A DNA stretch of 64,000 bases, taken from assembly GCF_003491345.1 (NCBI RefSeq), contig NZ_CP025513.1, forward strand, positions 547,501 through 611,500, written 5' to 3'. This DNA comes from Neorhizobium sp. SOG26. GTDB taxonomy: Bacteria > Pseudomonadota > Alphaproteobacteria > Rhizobiales > Rhizobiaceae. The notes beneath the pieces are model-generated. The model saw nothing but the letters and a program-made list of their open reading frames with translations, was not told the DNA's origin and did no database searches. Made by a program: the position numbers and the translations under genes. Positions 27,014-34,704 of this stretch are shown one piece after another. The first letter of the stretch is position 1; each line of letters starts with the position of its first letter.

Positions 27014-28282
27014 TCACTTGTCGAGTTCTGCGATCGCGTCCGCGACGCGCATCTTGTCCCACGTCTCGACGGTGGTCAGCTTGCCATCCGCAACGCCCCA
27101 GATGAGGTAAGGGCCGGTCACGTCGCCGTTCGCGTCGAACGAGATCGGGCCGGTTGCACCTTCGTAGCGGATCGGCTTGCCGGCCTTGATCAGTTCCTTG
27201 GCCTTCTTGAAACCTTCCGGACCCGGATAGATCACTTCGCCATCGCCCTGCGTGATCTCGCGGATGTTGTCGCGGATCGCAGTGCCATCCGGCTTGCCAG
27301 CCTTTTCCATGGCGAGCAGCGCGACGGCTGCGGCGTCATACATCGTGTGCAGGCCTGGGCCGTTCGGAGCCTGGCCGAACTTCGCCTCCCAAGCCTTGTT
27401 GAAGGCTTCAACCGAAGGACCTTCGGTCTGGGCGTTGTCGATACCAACCGCATTGGTCAGGAACTTCGCACCAACCGACTTAACAAATTCGTCGGCACGT
27501 AGCGCGTTGCTGAGCAGCAGGTTCTGCGTGCCACCGAAGGAGATCCATTCGCGCAGCGCCGTTGCACCGTCAGCCGGGAATGCAATGAGGAAGAGTGAGT
27601 CCGGATCACCCTGCATGGCGGAGTTGACTTCGGCGCGGTAGGAAGCCTGTTCCTGGTTGTACGCCGTCATGCTGGTGACGGTGCCGCCGAGCTTCTCAAA
27701 CGAGGCCTTGAACGAACGTGCAAGGGAAACGCCATAGTCAGAGTTAACGTAGATCACGGCGATCTTCTTGTAATCCTTGGCCTTCGCGATGTTGGCCATT
27801 ACCACGCCCTGCGGACGGTCGGTAGGCAGCGTGCGGAACCAATAGCCGTCGGTGCCGCCTTCCTGGGCAAGCTGGGTGAAGCTCGGAGCCGACGAGCAGC
27901 AGGAGATTTGCACGACCTTGCCCGGCACCGTCACCGAGGTCAGGATCGGCATCGTCACACCCGACTGGATGGCACCGAGAACGATCGGCGCCTTCTCGAT
28001 TTCAACCAACGTCTTGGCTGCGTCGACGCCAACGTTCGGCGAACCCTGGTCGTCGCGAAGAACGTATTTGGCGGTGCAGCCAGCAACACCGCCGGCTTCG
28101 TTGAACTGGTCAACGGCGAGCTGGCCGGCGTCGCCGATGGCCTTGCCGATGGCGGCGATCGAGCCGGTGATCGACAGCACGGCGCCGACGGGGATTTCGC
28201 AGGAAGCGGTTTGGGCAGCGGCCGGCATGGCGCCTGCCATCAGGCCGAGACCGAAGACACTCGATAGAAGCATTTTCTTCAT
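27014..28282 (-). CDS. Branched-chain-type ABC substrate-binding protein
   Basis: A 422-residue periplasmic protein of the Peripla_BP_6/LivJ family. The signal peptide MKKMLLSSVFGLGLMAGAMPAAA precedes the mature start near residue 24. The domain begins IPVGAVLSITGSIAAIGKAIGDAGQLAVDQFN, with VLGAIQSGVTMPIL and AVIYNSDYG-like AVIYVNSDYGVSLA further on. Such proteins bind amino acids, amides, or aromatic acids. Its gene follows livM at the 3' end of the operon, separated by a hairpin. Confidence 0.94.
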   Translation of the reverse strand: MKKMLLSSVFGLGLMAGAMPAAAQTASCEIPVGAVLSITGSIAAIGKAIGDAGQLAVDQFNEAGGVAGCTAKYVLRDDQGSPNVGVDAAKTLVEIEKAPIVLGAIQSGVTMPILTSVTVPGKVVQISCCSSAPSFTQLAQEGGTDGYWFRTLPTDRPQGVVMANIAKAKDYKKIAVIYVNSDYGVSLARSFKASFEKLGGTVTSMTAYNQEQASYRAEVNSAMQGDPDSLFLIAFPADGATALREWISFGGTQNLLLSNALRADEFVKSVGAKFLTNAVGIDNAQTEGPSVEAFNKAWEAKFGQAPNGPGLHTMYDAAAVALLAMEKAGKPDGTAIRDNIREITQGDGEVIYPGPEGFKKAKELIKAGKPIRYEGATGPISFDANGDVTGPYLIWGVADGKLTTVETWDKMRVADAIAELDK

Positions 28283-28405
28283 GGTTGCTGTTCCCTTGCT
28301 TTTATAAAGCGGTTGATGATGCTGGTATTCTTCTTGAAGGTTGAGGGTCGGCGCAGGGCAGTTGTCTCTGAGGGAAAGAAGGGCTGCGTCTGCGGGCCGA
28401 CCGGT

Positions 28406-28427
28406 GGCACGTGTCAGGACACGTGCC
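28406..28427 (-). other. Hairpin overlapping the livM stop codon
   Basis: A perfect 10-bp stem GGCACGTGTC / GACACGTGCC with a 2-base centre covers the livM stop and the start of the 131-base spacer before the binding protein gene. As RNA it could stabilise or attenuate the transcript at the point where the highly expressed binding protein message begins. It could also be a protein-binding palindrome. Confidence 0.45.
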
Positions 28428-29358
28428 GGGAGACTGACTGGGCTTCCCCAATCAGACCGCGCGGACGGAAGAGCAGTGTCAGCACGATCAGCAGGCCGAT
28501 GATGATGACCTGGATCGCGCCCCCCTGGCTCTGGTACTCCACCGGCAGCAGTCGGCTGATTGCAAAGCCGCTCATGGTCCAGAGCGCCCAGACACCGACG
28601 GCTCCGACAATCGCGCCGCGGTTGTTGCCGCTGCCTCCGACAATCAGCATCGCCCAGATCTGGAAGGTCAGGATCGGCAGGAAGTCCATCGGGCTGACAT
28701 AACCGATGAAGCCGACGTAAAGACCACCAGCGAGCCCCATCAGGGTAGAGCCGAGGACGAAGGCCTGCAGGCGGACCATCGCCGGGTTCTTGCCAAGCGA
28801 CGCCGCGGCTGTTTCATCTTCGCGGATTGCCTTCAGCAGCCGGCCCCATGGAGAATGCAGTGCTGCCTGAAGCCCGAAGTAAACAACGGCGGCAACGGTG
28901 GCGACGAGGCCAAGGTAGAAGAGGTTATAGGCGCCCGGAGATCCGAAGGTTGCAAACAGCGGTCGCGGGATGCCGGTGAGACCCTGCGCGCCGCCTGTCA
29001 GGGTGTCGAAGTTGAGCGCCACCAGCTGGATGCTGATCGCGATGCCGAACGTCGAGATCGCCAGATATTCCTCGCGCAATCTCAATGTCGCGAGACCGAC
29101 GACAAGAGCCGCCAGTGTTGACAGGATCATGCCGCCGATGACGCCGACAGGGAACGGTAGCCCAAAGCCGCCGATGAGTTCAGCACGGTCGGGCCCTGTG
29201 AGCACTGCCGTACCGTAAGCGCCAATCGCGAAGAAGCCTACAACACCGGCGTTGAAGAGGCCGGTGAAGCCCCATTGCAGGTTCAACCCCATCACGACGA
29301 TCGAATAGGTCAGCGCGACGATGAGAAAGAAAACCAGGTAAGCGATGTAACCGCTCAT
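28414..29358 (-). CDS. Branched-chain-type ABC permease, LivM family
   Basis: A 314-residue membrane permease. It has the LivM pattern: LQWGFTGLFNAGVVGFFAIGAY near residues 28-47 and TFGIAISIQLVALNFDTLTGGAQGLTGIPRP near 98-128, and MVGGSGN-like LIVGGSGNNRGAIVGA near 238. It forms the translocation path with LivH. Its start overlaps livH by four bases. Confidence 0.94.
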   Translation of the reverse strand: MSGYIAYLVFFLIVALTYSIVVMGLNLQWGFTGLFNAGVVGFFAIGAYGTAVLTGPDRAELIGGFGLPFPVGVIGGMILSTLAALVVGLATLRLREEYLAISTFGIAISIQLVALNFDTLTGGAQGLTGIPRPLFATFGSPGAYNLFYLGLVATVAAVVYFGLQAALHSPWGRLLKAIREDETAAASLGKNPAMVRLQAFVLGSTLMGLAGGLYVGFIGYVSPMDFLPILTFQIWAMLIVGGSGNNRGAIVGAVGVWALWTMSGFAISRLLPVEYQSQGGAIQVIIIGLLIVLTLLFRPRGLIGEAQSVSRHVS

Positions 29359-30260
29359 TTCGCACCTCCGCGCATTCCGCCAAACAGACCGCTCGGCCGA
29401 ACATAAAGAACCGCCAGCAGGATGATGAAAGGAACCGCCATCTTGTAACCAGCCGGGATGAAGAGAACCGAGAACGACTCCGCCAGGCCGACAATCAGTC
29501 CGCCGACGACGGCACCGAAGACATTGCCGACGCCACCAAGGATCGCGGCGGCAAACAGCGGCAGGAGCAGTTGGAAGCCGATTTCCGGACGAAGCTGAAC
29601 AGTCATGCCGTAGAGAACGCCGGCAACGGCGGCGAGAGCGGCGCCAATGATCCAGGTCCAGCGCACGACCGTGCGGGTATCGATACCGTTGATCCGGACC
29701 AGGTCAGGGTTCTCCGCCAGAGCACGCATGGAGAGACCAAGCCGCGTCCTCTGCAGGAAGAAATGCAGCGCGATCACGATTACCAGCGTCAGGCCGAGCG
29801 TGAAGAGGTGGTCCGGCATGACGCGCAGCCCGGGCATCAGCCGAACGGCAATCTGCAACTCATCCGAATAATATTCAGCGCTGCCGCCGAAGATCAGCAG
29901 GATCACCATGCGCACCAGCAGGGACACACCGAATGAGGAGAACACTACGGTCATGTGGTTGGTGTGGCTGCGGAGCGGCCGGAACACGAGGTAGTCTACG
30001 ACCAACGCCAGCGCTGCGGTCAGGACCGCGGCAACAAGCGTCGCCAGGATCAGCGGGAGACCGAAGGAGAAGGGCCCGATCGGGCCGGCGAAGACCCCAG
30101 TGATGGCGAGGACGCCGAGCGCCATGTAGGCGCCCCAGGTGATTAGTTCCGCATGCGCGAAATTTGCGAAGCGGAGAATGCCCATGGTGAGCGTGAGACC
30201 GATTGCGCCAAGCGCGATGATCGATCCGGTAAGGATACCGTCTGCGAGAGCCTGCAGCAT
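29355..30260 (-). CDS. Branched-chain-type ABC permease, LivH family
   Basis: A 301-residue membrane permease with the LivH signature: DGILTGSIIALGAIGLTLTMGILRFANFAHAELITWGAYMAL at the N-terminus, and GGVGNVFGAVVGGLIVGLAES near 240. The start ATG shares one base with the stop of livF, indicating coupling. Confidence 0.94.
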   Translation of the reverse strand: MLQALADGILTGSIIALGAIGLTLTMGILRFANFAHAELITWGAYMALGVLAITGVFAGPIGPFSFGLPLILATLVAAVLTAALALVVDYLVFRPLRSHTNHMTVVFSSFGVSLLVRMVILLIFGGSAEYYSDELQIAVRLMPGLRVMPDHLFTLGLTLVIVIALHFFLQRTRLGLSMRALAENPDLVRINGIDTRTVVRWTWIIGAALAAVAGVLYGMTVQLRPEIGFQLLLPLFAAAILGGVGNVFGAVVGGLIVGLAESFSVLFIPAGYKMAVPFIILLAVLYVRPSGLFGGMRGGAK

Positions 30261-30991
30261 TAACGTTTACGCCCCCCAGCGCCGAGATAGATGGTGGCGA
30301 CCTGGCTGTCGCCTGCAAGTTCGGATGATGGTCCGTCGATACGGTTACGACCTTCGGCCAGCACATAGGTGCGGTCGGAGATGGCGAGCGCCGCCTTGAC
30401 GTTTTGTTCGACCATCAGAATAGCAACTCCGGTGGAAACAAGAGACTTTAGGCGCTCGAACACTTCGCTCACCATCAGCGGAGAAAGGCCAGCGCTCGGT
30501 TCGTCCAGCATCAAAAGTCGAGGCTCGGTCAGCAGCGCACGCGCCACGGCGAGCGTCTGCCTTTGTCCGCCAGACAGCACCTTGGCCTTGTGGCTACGGT
30601 ACTTCTGGAGCACCGGAAAATTGTCGTAGGCCATGGCGATGCGCCGCGCACCTTCCGCCTTGGAAAGCGTTGAAGCCCCAAGCTTCAGGTTCTCGTCGAT
30701 CGTCAGCGTTGTGAAGACGTTTGCCGTCTGTGGCACGTAGGCGATCGAAGCGGTCGCCAACTTGTGGGTCAGCAGGTTCGTGACGTTCGACCCGGCAACA
30801 CTGACCGTACCGGACGAGATTGGCACGAGCCCGGCGATTGCCTTCACGAGCGTGGATTTACCCGCGCCGTTCGGACCGATGATGGTCACCATTTCGGCTT
30901 CCGATACGGAGACGGAGACACCGTGAAGGATCGGGAGGTCCGGGCGATAGCCTGCGGTGATGTCAGAGACTTGTAGAAGCGCGGTCGTCAT
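30260..30991 (-). CDS. Branched-chain-type ABC ATPase, LivF family
   Basis: A 243-residue ATPase: Walker A GPNGAGKST near 39-47, Q-loop YVPQTANVF, signature LSGGQRQTLAVARAL, Walker B LLMLDEPSAGLSP and switch region MVEQNVKAAL. The short form and EQN switch are typical of LivF. It overlaps livG by four bases. Confidence 0.94.
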   Translation of the reverse strand: MTTALLQVSDITAGYRPDLPILHGVSVSVSEAEMVTIIGPNGAGKSTLVKAIAGLVPISSGTVSVAGSNVTNLLTHKLATASIAYVPQTANVFTTLTIDENLKLGASTLSKAEGARRIAMAYDNFPVLQKYRSHKAKVLSGGQRQTLAVARALLTEPRLLMLDEPSAGLSPLMVSEVFERLKSLVSTGVAILMVEQNVKAALAISDRTYVLAEGRNRIDGPSSELAGDSQVATIYLGAGGRKR

Positions 30992-31791
30992 GCGGCTGCA
31001 CCTCCCAGATAGGCTTCGACAACCGTCTTGTCGGCGCGGACGTCTTCCGGCAGGCCCTCGGCGATGACCTTGCCTGCCGCCATGACCACGACCTTGTCAC
31101 ACAAGGACATGATGAAATCCATGTTGTGTTCGATGACCAGAAAGGTCATGCCCCTCTGATTGAGCTCGACGATGCGATCCACGATCGTGTCGAGAAGCGC
31201 GGGATTGACACCAGCGCCAGGCTCGTCGAGCAGGATGATCGCCGGATCCGCCATCAGCGCGCGGGCGAGCTCCACAAGCTTCTGCTGGCCGCCAGAAATG
31301 GCACCCGCAAGCTGCCGCTCAACCTTGGTCAGACCGCAGAATTCGATGATGGCGCGCGCCTTCTCAAGGTTCTTCCTCTCTTCCCTGGCAACAGCGCCGG
31401 GGCGCAGCCAAGTATTCCAGAAGCGTTCGCCAAGCTGGGCTGAGGGAACGAGCATGACGTTCTCAAGTACGGTCATGCCGCCGAACGGGCGCGGGATCTG
31501 AAATGTGCGCGCAAGGCCTTTTGAGAATACCTTGTGCGGCGGAAGGCCGTCGATCCGTTGGTCGTCCAGACGGATCTCGCCACTGTCAACACCAAGCTCA
31601 CCGGCGACAGCGTTGAACAGCGTCGTCTTGCCCGCGCCATTGGGGCCGATAAGGCCGGTTATCTTGCCCGGTTCGACGCTGAAGCTTACACCATCTACAG
31701 CGCGCACGGCGTTGAAGCTTCGCACTGCATTTCGGATGTCGAGGCGACCGGATCTCCTCTTGCCGCCAGGCGACAAGGCGTCAATGCTCAT
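30988..31791 (-). CDS. Branched-chain-type ABC ATPase, LivG family
   Basis: A 267-residue ATPase, first gene of the livG-F-H-M-binding protein operon. Walker A GPNGAGKTT, LivG-specific GLARTFQIPRPFGGMTVLENVM, signature ISGGQQKLVELARALM, Walker B IILLDEPGAGVNP and switch VIEHNMDFIM. Start ATG at 31791 with AGGA upstream; a longer frame to 31848 would run into the divergent promoter region containing the TTTGATCAAA site. Confidence 0.94.
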   Translation of the reverse strand: MSIDALSPGGKRRSGRLDIRNAVRSFNAVRAVDGVSFSVEPGKITGLIGPNGAGKTTLFNAVAGELGVDSGEIRLDDQRIDGLPPHKVFSKGLARTFQIPRPFGGMTVLENVMLVPSAQLGERFWNTWLRPGAVAREERKNLEKARAIIEFCGLTKVERQLAGAISGGQQKLVELARALMADPAIILLDEPGAGVNPALLDTIVDRIVELNQRGMTFLVIEHNMDFIMSLCDKVVVMAAGKVIAEGLPEDVRADKTVVEAYLGGAAA

Positions 31792-31839
31792 ACTGTTCCT
31801 CTTTTTATGTTCCTTGACTGCAGACACTAAAGCTGATCT

Positions 31840-31849
31840 TTTGATCAAA
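31840..31849. promoter_or_regulatory. TTTGATCAAA palindrome, site 3
   Basis: A perfect 10-bp palindrome between livG (start 31791, minus) and the Rid gene (start 31869, plus). It is followed by CAAGATGCATG. The position fits an operator controlling both divergent genes. Confidence 0.55.
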
Positions 31850-31868
31850 CAAGATGCATGGAGAAAAA

Positions 31869-32270
31869 ATGTCGGATAAAACGCGGTGGACGATCAGCTC
31901 CGGTTCTAGGTTCGAGGAAATGGCCGGGTACTCCCGGGCCGTCGTGGAGGACCCGTGGGTGTTCGTGTCAGGCACCGCCGGATATGATTTTGCAGGCGGC
32001 GGCACGATCTCGAGCGATCCTGCCGAGCAGACCCGCCAATGTCTGAAGACGATCGCAGCGACGCTTGAGAAGGCTGGCTCGTCACTTTCGGATATCGTGC
32101 GCGTTCGCGTCTATGTCGCCAGCCGCGAAGATGTGATGGCGGTCTCCAAGGTGCTTGGCGAGACCTTCTCCGACCCGCGCCCCACCAACACGACCATCGT
32201 CTGCGGCTTTGCCATGGAAGAAATGAAGGTCGAGCTTGAGGTGACGGCGCTCAAGCAGAAGTCCGCCTGA
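31869..32270 (+). CDS. Rid/YjgF-family protein
   Basis: A 133-residue protein of the RidA superfamily, which hydrolyses reactive enamine/imine intermediates or related compounds. The family Arg is in DIVRVRVYVA near residue 83, and the C-terminal ELEVTALK stretch is present; the fold begins GYSRAVVEDPWVFVSGTAGYDF. The ATG at 31869 follows GGAGAAAA. Context with an amine oxidase, a HypD-like deaminase and transporters suggests it handles imines made in this catabolic region. Confidence 0.9.
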   Translation: MSDKTRWTISSGSRFEEMAGYSRAVVEDPWVFVSGTAGYDFAGGGTISSDPAEQTRQCLKTIAATLEKAGSSLSDIVRVRVYVASREDVMAVSKVLGETFSDPRPTNTTIVCGFAMEEMKVELEVTALKQKSA

Positions 32271-32305
32271 TCTAGCGGGCTGCTTGCGCTGAGGCACAAC
32301 GTGCC

Positions 32306-32962
32306 TCAGCTACCATTGAGCACCTTCAGTAGGTCCGTCCTGACGGACCCAATATGAAGTTTAAGAAGTTCCGCTGCCTCATCGGAACGGCGGGCCTTGA
32401 TCAGGCGGATCATCTCAGCATGTTCTGACATCGCCTTTTCCATGGCCGCCTGGCTTGATAGCTGGAGGCGGGTATAACGGTCGCTGGTCTGCAGCAGGGA
32501 CGCGACAATCTGCTGGCTCTTCGGCATCGTTGCGCGATGGTAAATCGCCATATGCAGTTCGGCATTCAGGCGGCCGTAATTGTCCCTTTGCCCCGTTGCA
32601 ATTGCCTTGACGTAATTGTCTTGGCGCACATCAAGCGCGGAAAGATCAGCTTCATCGAGAAGCGGAGCAGACGCCAGCAGCAGACGCGGCTCGAGAATCA
32701 TGCGGAGATCGAAGACGTCATCGATATCCTCGCGCGAAATCTCCGAGACCACCGCTCCCCGCTGCGGCAGGATCTTGACCAACCCCTCGGCCTCGAGTTG
32801 CAAAAGCACTTCACGCACCGGGATGCGGCTCACGCCATAAGCCTCTGCAAGCGCATCCTGCCTCAGCTGCGACCCGCTGGCGTATTGCCCGGACAGGATG
32901 GCTTGGCGGATCTCATCCAGAAGCGCCCCGGACAACGTCTTGTGCTTCAGTTTCGTCACCAT
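32306..32962 (-). CDS. GntR-family regulator, FCD domain
   Basis: A 218-residue regulator: winged helix-turn-helix at residues 8-75 (LLDEIRQAILSGQYASGSQLRQDALAEAYGVSRIPVREVLLQLEAEGLV) followed by a helical FCD effector domain with metal-binding positions DLRMILEPRLL and HMAIYHRA. It is divergent from the HypD-like gene and most likely represses it through the dyad at 33004-33025. Confidence 0.94.
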   Translation of the reverse strand: MVTKLKHKTLSGALLDEIRQAILSGQYASGSQLRQDALAEAYGVSRIPVREVLLQLEAEGLVKILPQRGAVVSEISREDIDDVFDLRMILEPRLLLASAPLLDEADLSALDVRQDNYVKAIATGQRDNYGRLNAELHMAIYHRATMPKSQQIVASLLQTSDRYTRLQLSSQAAMEKAMSEHAEMIRLIKARRSDEAAELLKLHIGSVRTDLLKVLNGS

Positions 32963-33003
32963 CTTCCAACTTCCAAAGCGCCAGAAACCGCTTGACTCCC
33001 AAA

Positions 33004-33025
33004 ATGTATAAAATCTACATTATAC
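33004..33025. promoter_or_regulatory. Candidate GntR operator with overlapping promoter
   Basis: Two overlapping dyads lie here: ATGTA-N7-TACAT (33004-33020) and GTATAA-N8-TTATAC (33006-33025). The first is the spacing seen at FCD-type GntR sites. A TTGACT at 32992-32997 with TACATT 18 bases later suggests a plus-strand promoter for the lyase gene running through the dyad, which would allow repression. Confidence 0.5.
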
Positions 33026-33067
33026 GTCTACTGCCGCAATGACAACGCTTAAGCTTGAGGACGAGAG

Positions 33068-34030
33068 ATGAAAGCAAGTATCTTTTCAGGAGTTGTTCCG
33101 GCGCTGATGACGCCCTGCACTGCCGATCGGAAGCCGGACTTCGACGCGCTCGTCACCAAGGCCAAGGAACTCATCGCAGCCGGCATGTCGGCCGTCGTTT
33201 ATTGCGGCTCAATGGGGGACTGGCCGCTCCTGACTGATGCGCAGCGCATGGAGGGCGTAGAGCGGCTGGGCCAGGCCCGCATCCCCGTCATCGTGGGCAC
33301 CGGCGCCATCAACTCGGCCTCCGCAGTGGCACTCGCAGCACACGCCCAAAAAGTTGGCGCACAAGGCTTGATGGTCATTCCCCGCGTTCTGTCGCGCGGC
33401 TCCGTCATTTCGGCACAAAAGGCCCATTTCAAAGCGATCCTTTCCGCAGCGCCCGATCTGCCCGCCGTCATCTACAACAGTCCGTATTACGGCTTTGCCA
33501 CCCGCGCTGACCTTTTCTTTGCGCTTCGGGCGGAGCACCCGAACCTCGTAGGTTTCAAGGAATTCGGCGGACCGGCAGACATGCGTTATGCGGCCGAACA
33601 CATCACCAGCCGGGACGATGACGTCAGCCTGATGATCGGCGTCGATACCGCAGTCTATCACGGCTATGTCAATTGCGGGGCTACCGGTGCCATCACCGGC
33701 ATCGGCAACGTGCTGCCAAAGGAAGTGCTGCACCTCTGCAACCTGGCGAAGGGCGCTGCCGGCGGCGATGCCGATGCACGGCTGCGGGCAAAGGAGTTAG
33801 AAGAAGCACTCGGTGTGCTGTCCTCCTTCGATGAAGGTCCGGATCTAGTTCTCTACTTCAAGCACATGATGGTGCTGAAGGGTAACCCGGAATACGCCCT
33901 CAACTTTGTCGAGACGGATGTCCTGAGCGACAGTCAGCGCGGCTATGTCGAAGCGCAGTTGAAGCTCTTCGATACCTGGTATGCCGACTGGAGCAAGTTG
34001 CCCGGAGCGGTGCAGAAATATAAGGCTTGA
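33068..34030 (+). CDS. DapA-superfamily lyase, HypD-like
   Basis: A 320-residue class I aldolase/lyase of the dihydrodipicolinate synthase superfamily. The Schiff-base lysine is Lys164 in LVGFKEFGG and the catalytic Tyr136 is in VIYNSPYYG; a CGSMGDWPLL loop replaces the GTTGE of true DapA, so it is not a lysine-synthesis enzyme. From memory it closely resembles rhizobial proteins now regarded as delta1-pyrroline-4-hydroxy-2-carboxylate deaminases of hydroxyproline catabolism. The nearby FAD oxidase and GntR gene fit, but epimerase and semialdehyde dehydrogenase genes of that pathway are not here. Start at 33068 has GAGGACGAGAG upstream. Confidence 0.85.
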   Translation: MKASIFSGVVPALMTPCTADRKPDFDALVTKAKELIAAGMSAVVYCGSMGDWPLLTDAQRMEGVERLGQARIPVIVGTGAINSASAVALAAHAQKVGAQGLMVIPRVLSRGSVISAQKAHFKAILSAAPDLPAVIYNSPYYGFATRADLFFALRAEHPNLVGFKEFGGPADMRYAAEHITSRDDDVSLMIGVDTAVYHGYVNCGATGAITGIGNVLPKEVLHLCNLAKGAAGGDADARLRAKELEEALGVLSSFDEGPDLVLYFKHMMVLKGNPEYALNFVETDVLSDSQRGYVEAQLKLFDTWYADWSKLPGAVQKYKA

Positions 34031-34050
34031 CGCACCGCTAAAGCTCTCGC

Positions 34051-34080
34051 GGCGCGGCGCCTGCAGGTCACTGCCGCGCC
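34051..34080. terminator. GC-rich hairpin between convergent genes
   Basis: GGCGCGGC (34051-34058) and GCCGCGCC (34073-34080) form an 8-bp stem between the lyase gene (+) and a small membrane-protein gene (-). There is no U-tract, so intrinsic termination is uncertain. Confidence 0.4.
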
Positions 34081-34084
34081 CACC

Positions 34085-34444
34085 TCACGAGACGAGCATG
34101 TGAGCAAACAGCCCGACAACCAGGCCCGACACAAACAGCGCTCCACCCACCACATATAATGGCGATTCCGGAGCGCTGCGTTGACCGGGATCGACTGCGC
34201 CTGAAGTCTCAGCCTCCTTGGCCGCAACCAAGGGAGCCTTCAGTTCCTCCGCGGGGAGATCGGGAGTAACAGGCTTCGCCGGTTTCGGCCTATTTACCTT
34301 GATCTGATGAACCGAGCTCTCGTCGAACTTCACCGTGAAGTTGATGCTGCGCGCATTCTGCAAAGTGTCAGCCACCTGCCGTGCCGCAGCCACCTCATCA
34401 TTTGCCTCCACAAGCGAGGTCTGCGTCACAAGATAATAAGGCAT
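34085..34444 (-). CDS. Small protein with C-terminal membrane anchor
   Basis: A 119-residue protein I do not recognise. Residues 1-50 form a mixed alpha/beta part (MPYYLVTQTSLVEANDEVAAARQVADTL). A Pro/Lys/Glu-rich linker follows near 50-90, and a single hydrophobic helix (LYVVGGALFVSGLVVGLFAHMLV) ends the protein, so it is probably tail-anchored in the inner membrane. GGAGAGCAG-type bases precede the ATG. Codon use is like its neighbours. It converges on the lyase gene. Confidence 0.75.
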   Translation of the reverse strand: MPYYLVTQTSLVEANDEVAAARQVADTLQNARSINFTVKFDESSVHQIKVNRPKPAKPVTPDLPAEELKAPLVAAKEAETSGAVDPGQRSAPESPLYVVGGALFVSGLVVGLFAHMLVS

Positions 34445-34632
34445 CTGCTCTCCGTCCCTGACGGCGCATAATGCCGTTGCGGCTTCGCTTGTCTAGAGTC
34501 GACGACAGAAGATAACCAGAGATTTGCGGCCTCACGCGCTCTTTGCCAACCTGGACTTAATTTTGGACAAACGGACCCGTCCTGGTCCCTTACATCACAA
34601 GACAACCTCCCCCACCCTCTCACAAAGTTCCA

Positions 34633-34642
34633 TTTGATCAAA
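34633..34642. promoter_or_regulatory. TTTGATCAAA palindrome, site 4
   Basis: A perfect 10-bp palindrome about 63 bases upstream of the FAD oxidase start, in a 260-base region otherwise free of genes. It is followed by AGATC, part of a second small palindrome. Confidence 0.55.
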
Positions 34643-34704
34643 AGATCTCGCTCAGCTATGTCTGGGATTGACGTATCGCGTGTTGGCGCGTGAAGGATAT
34701 TTCG

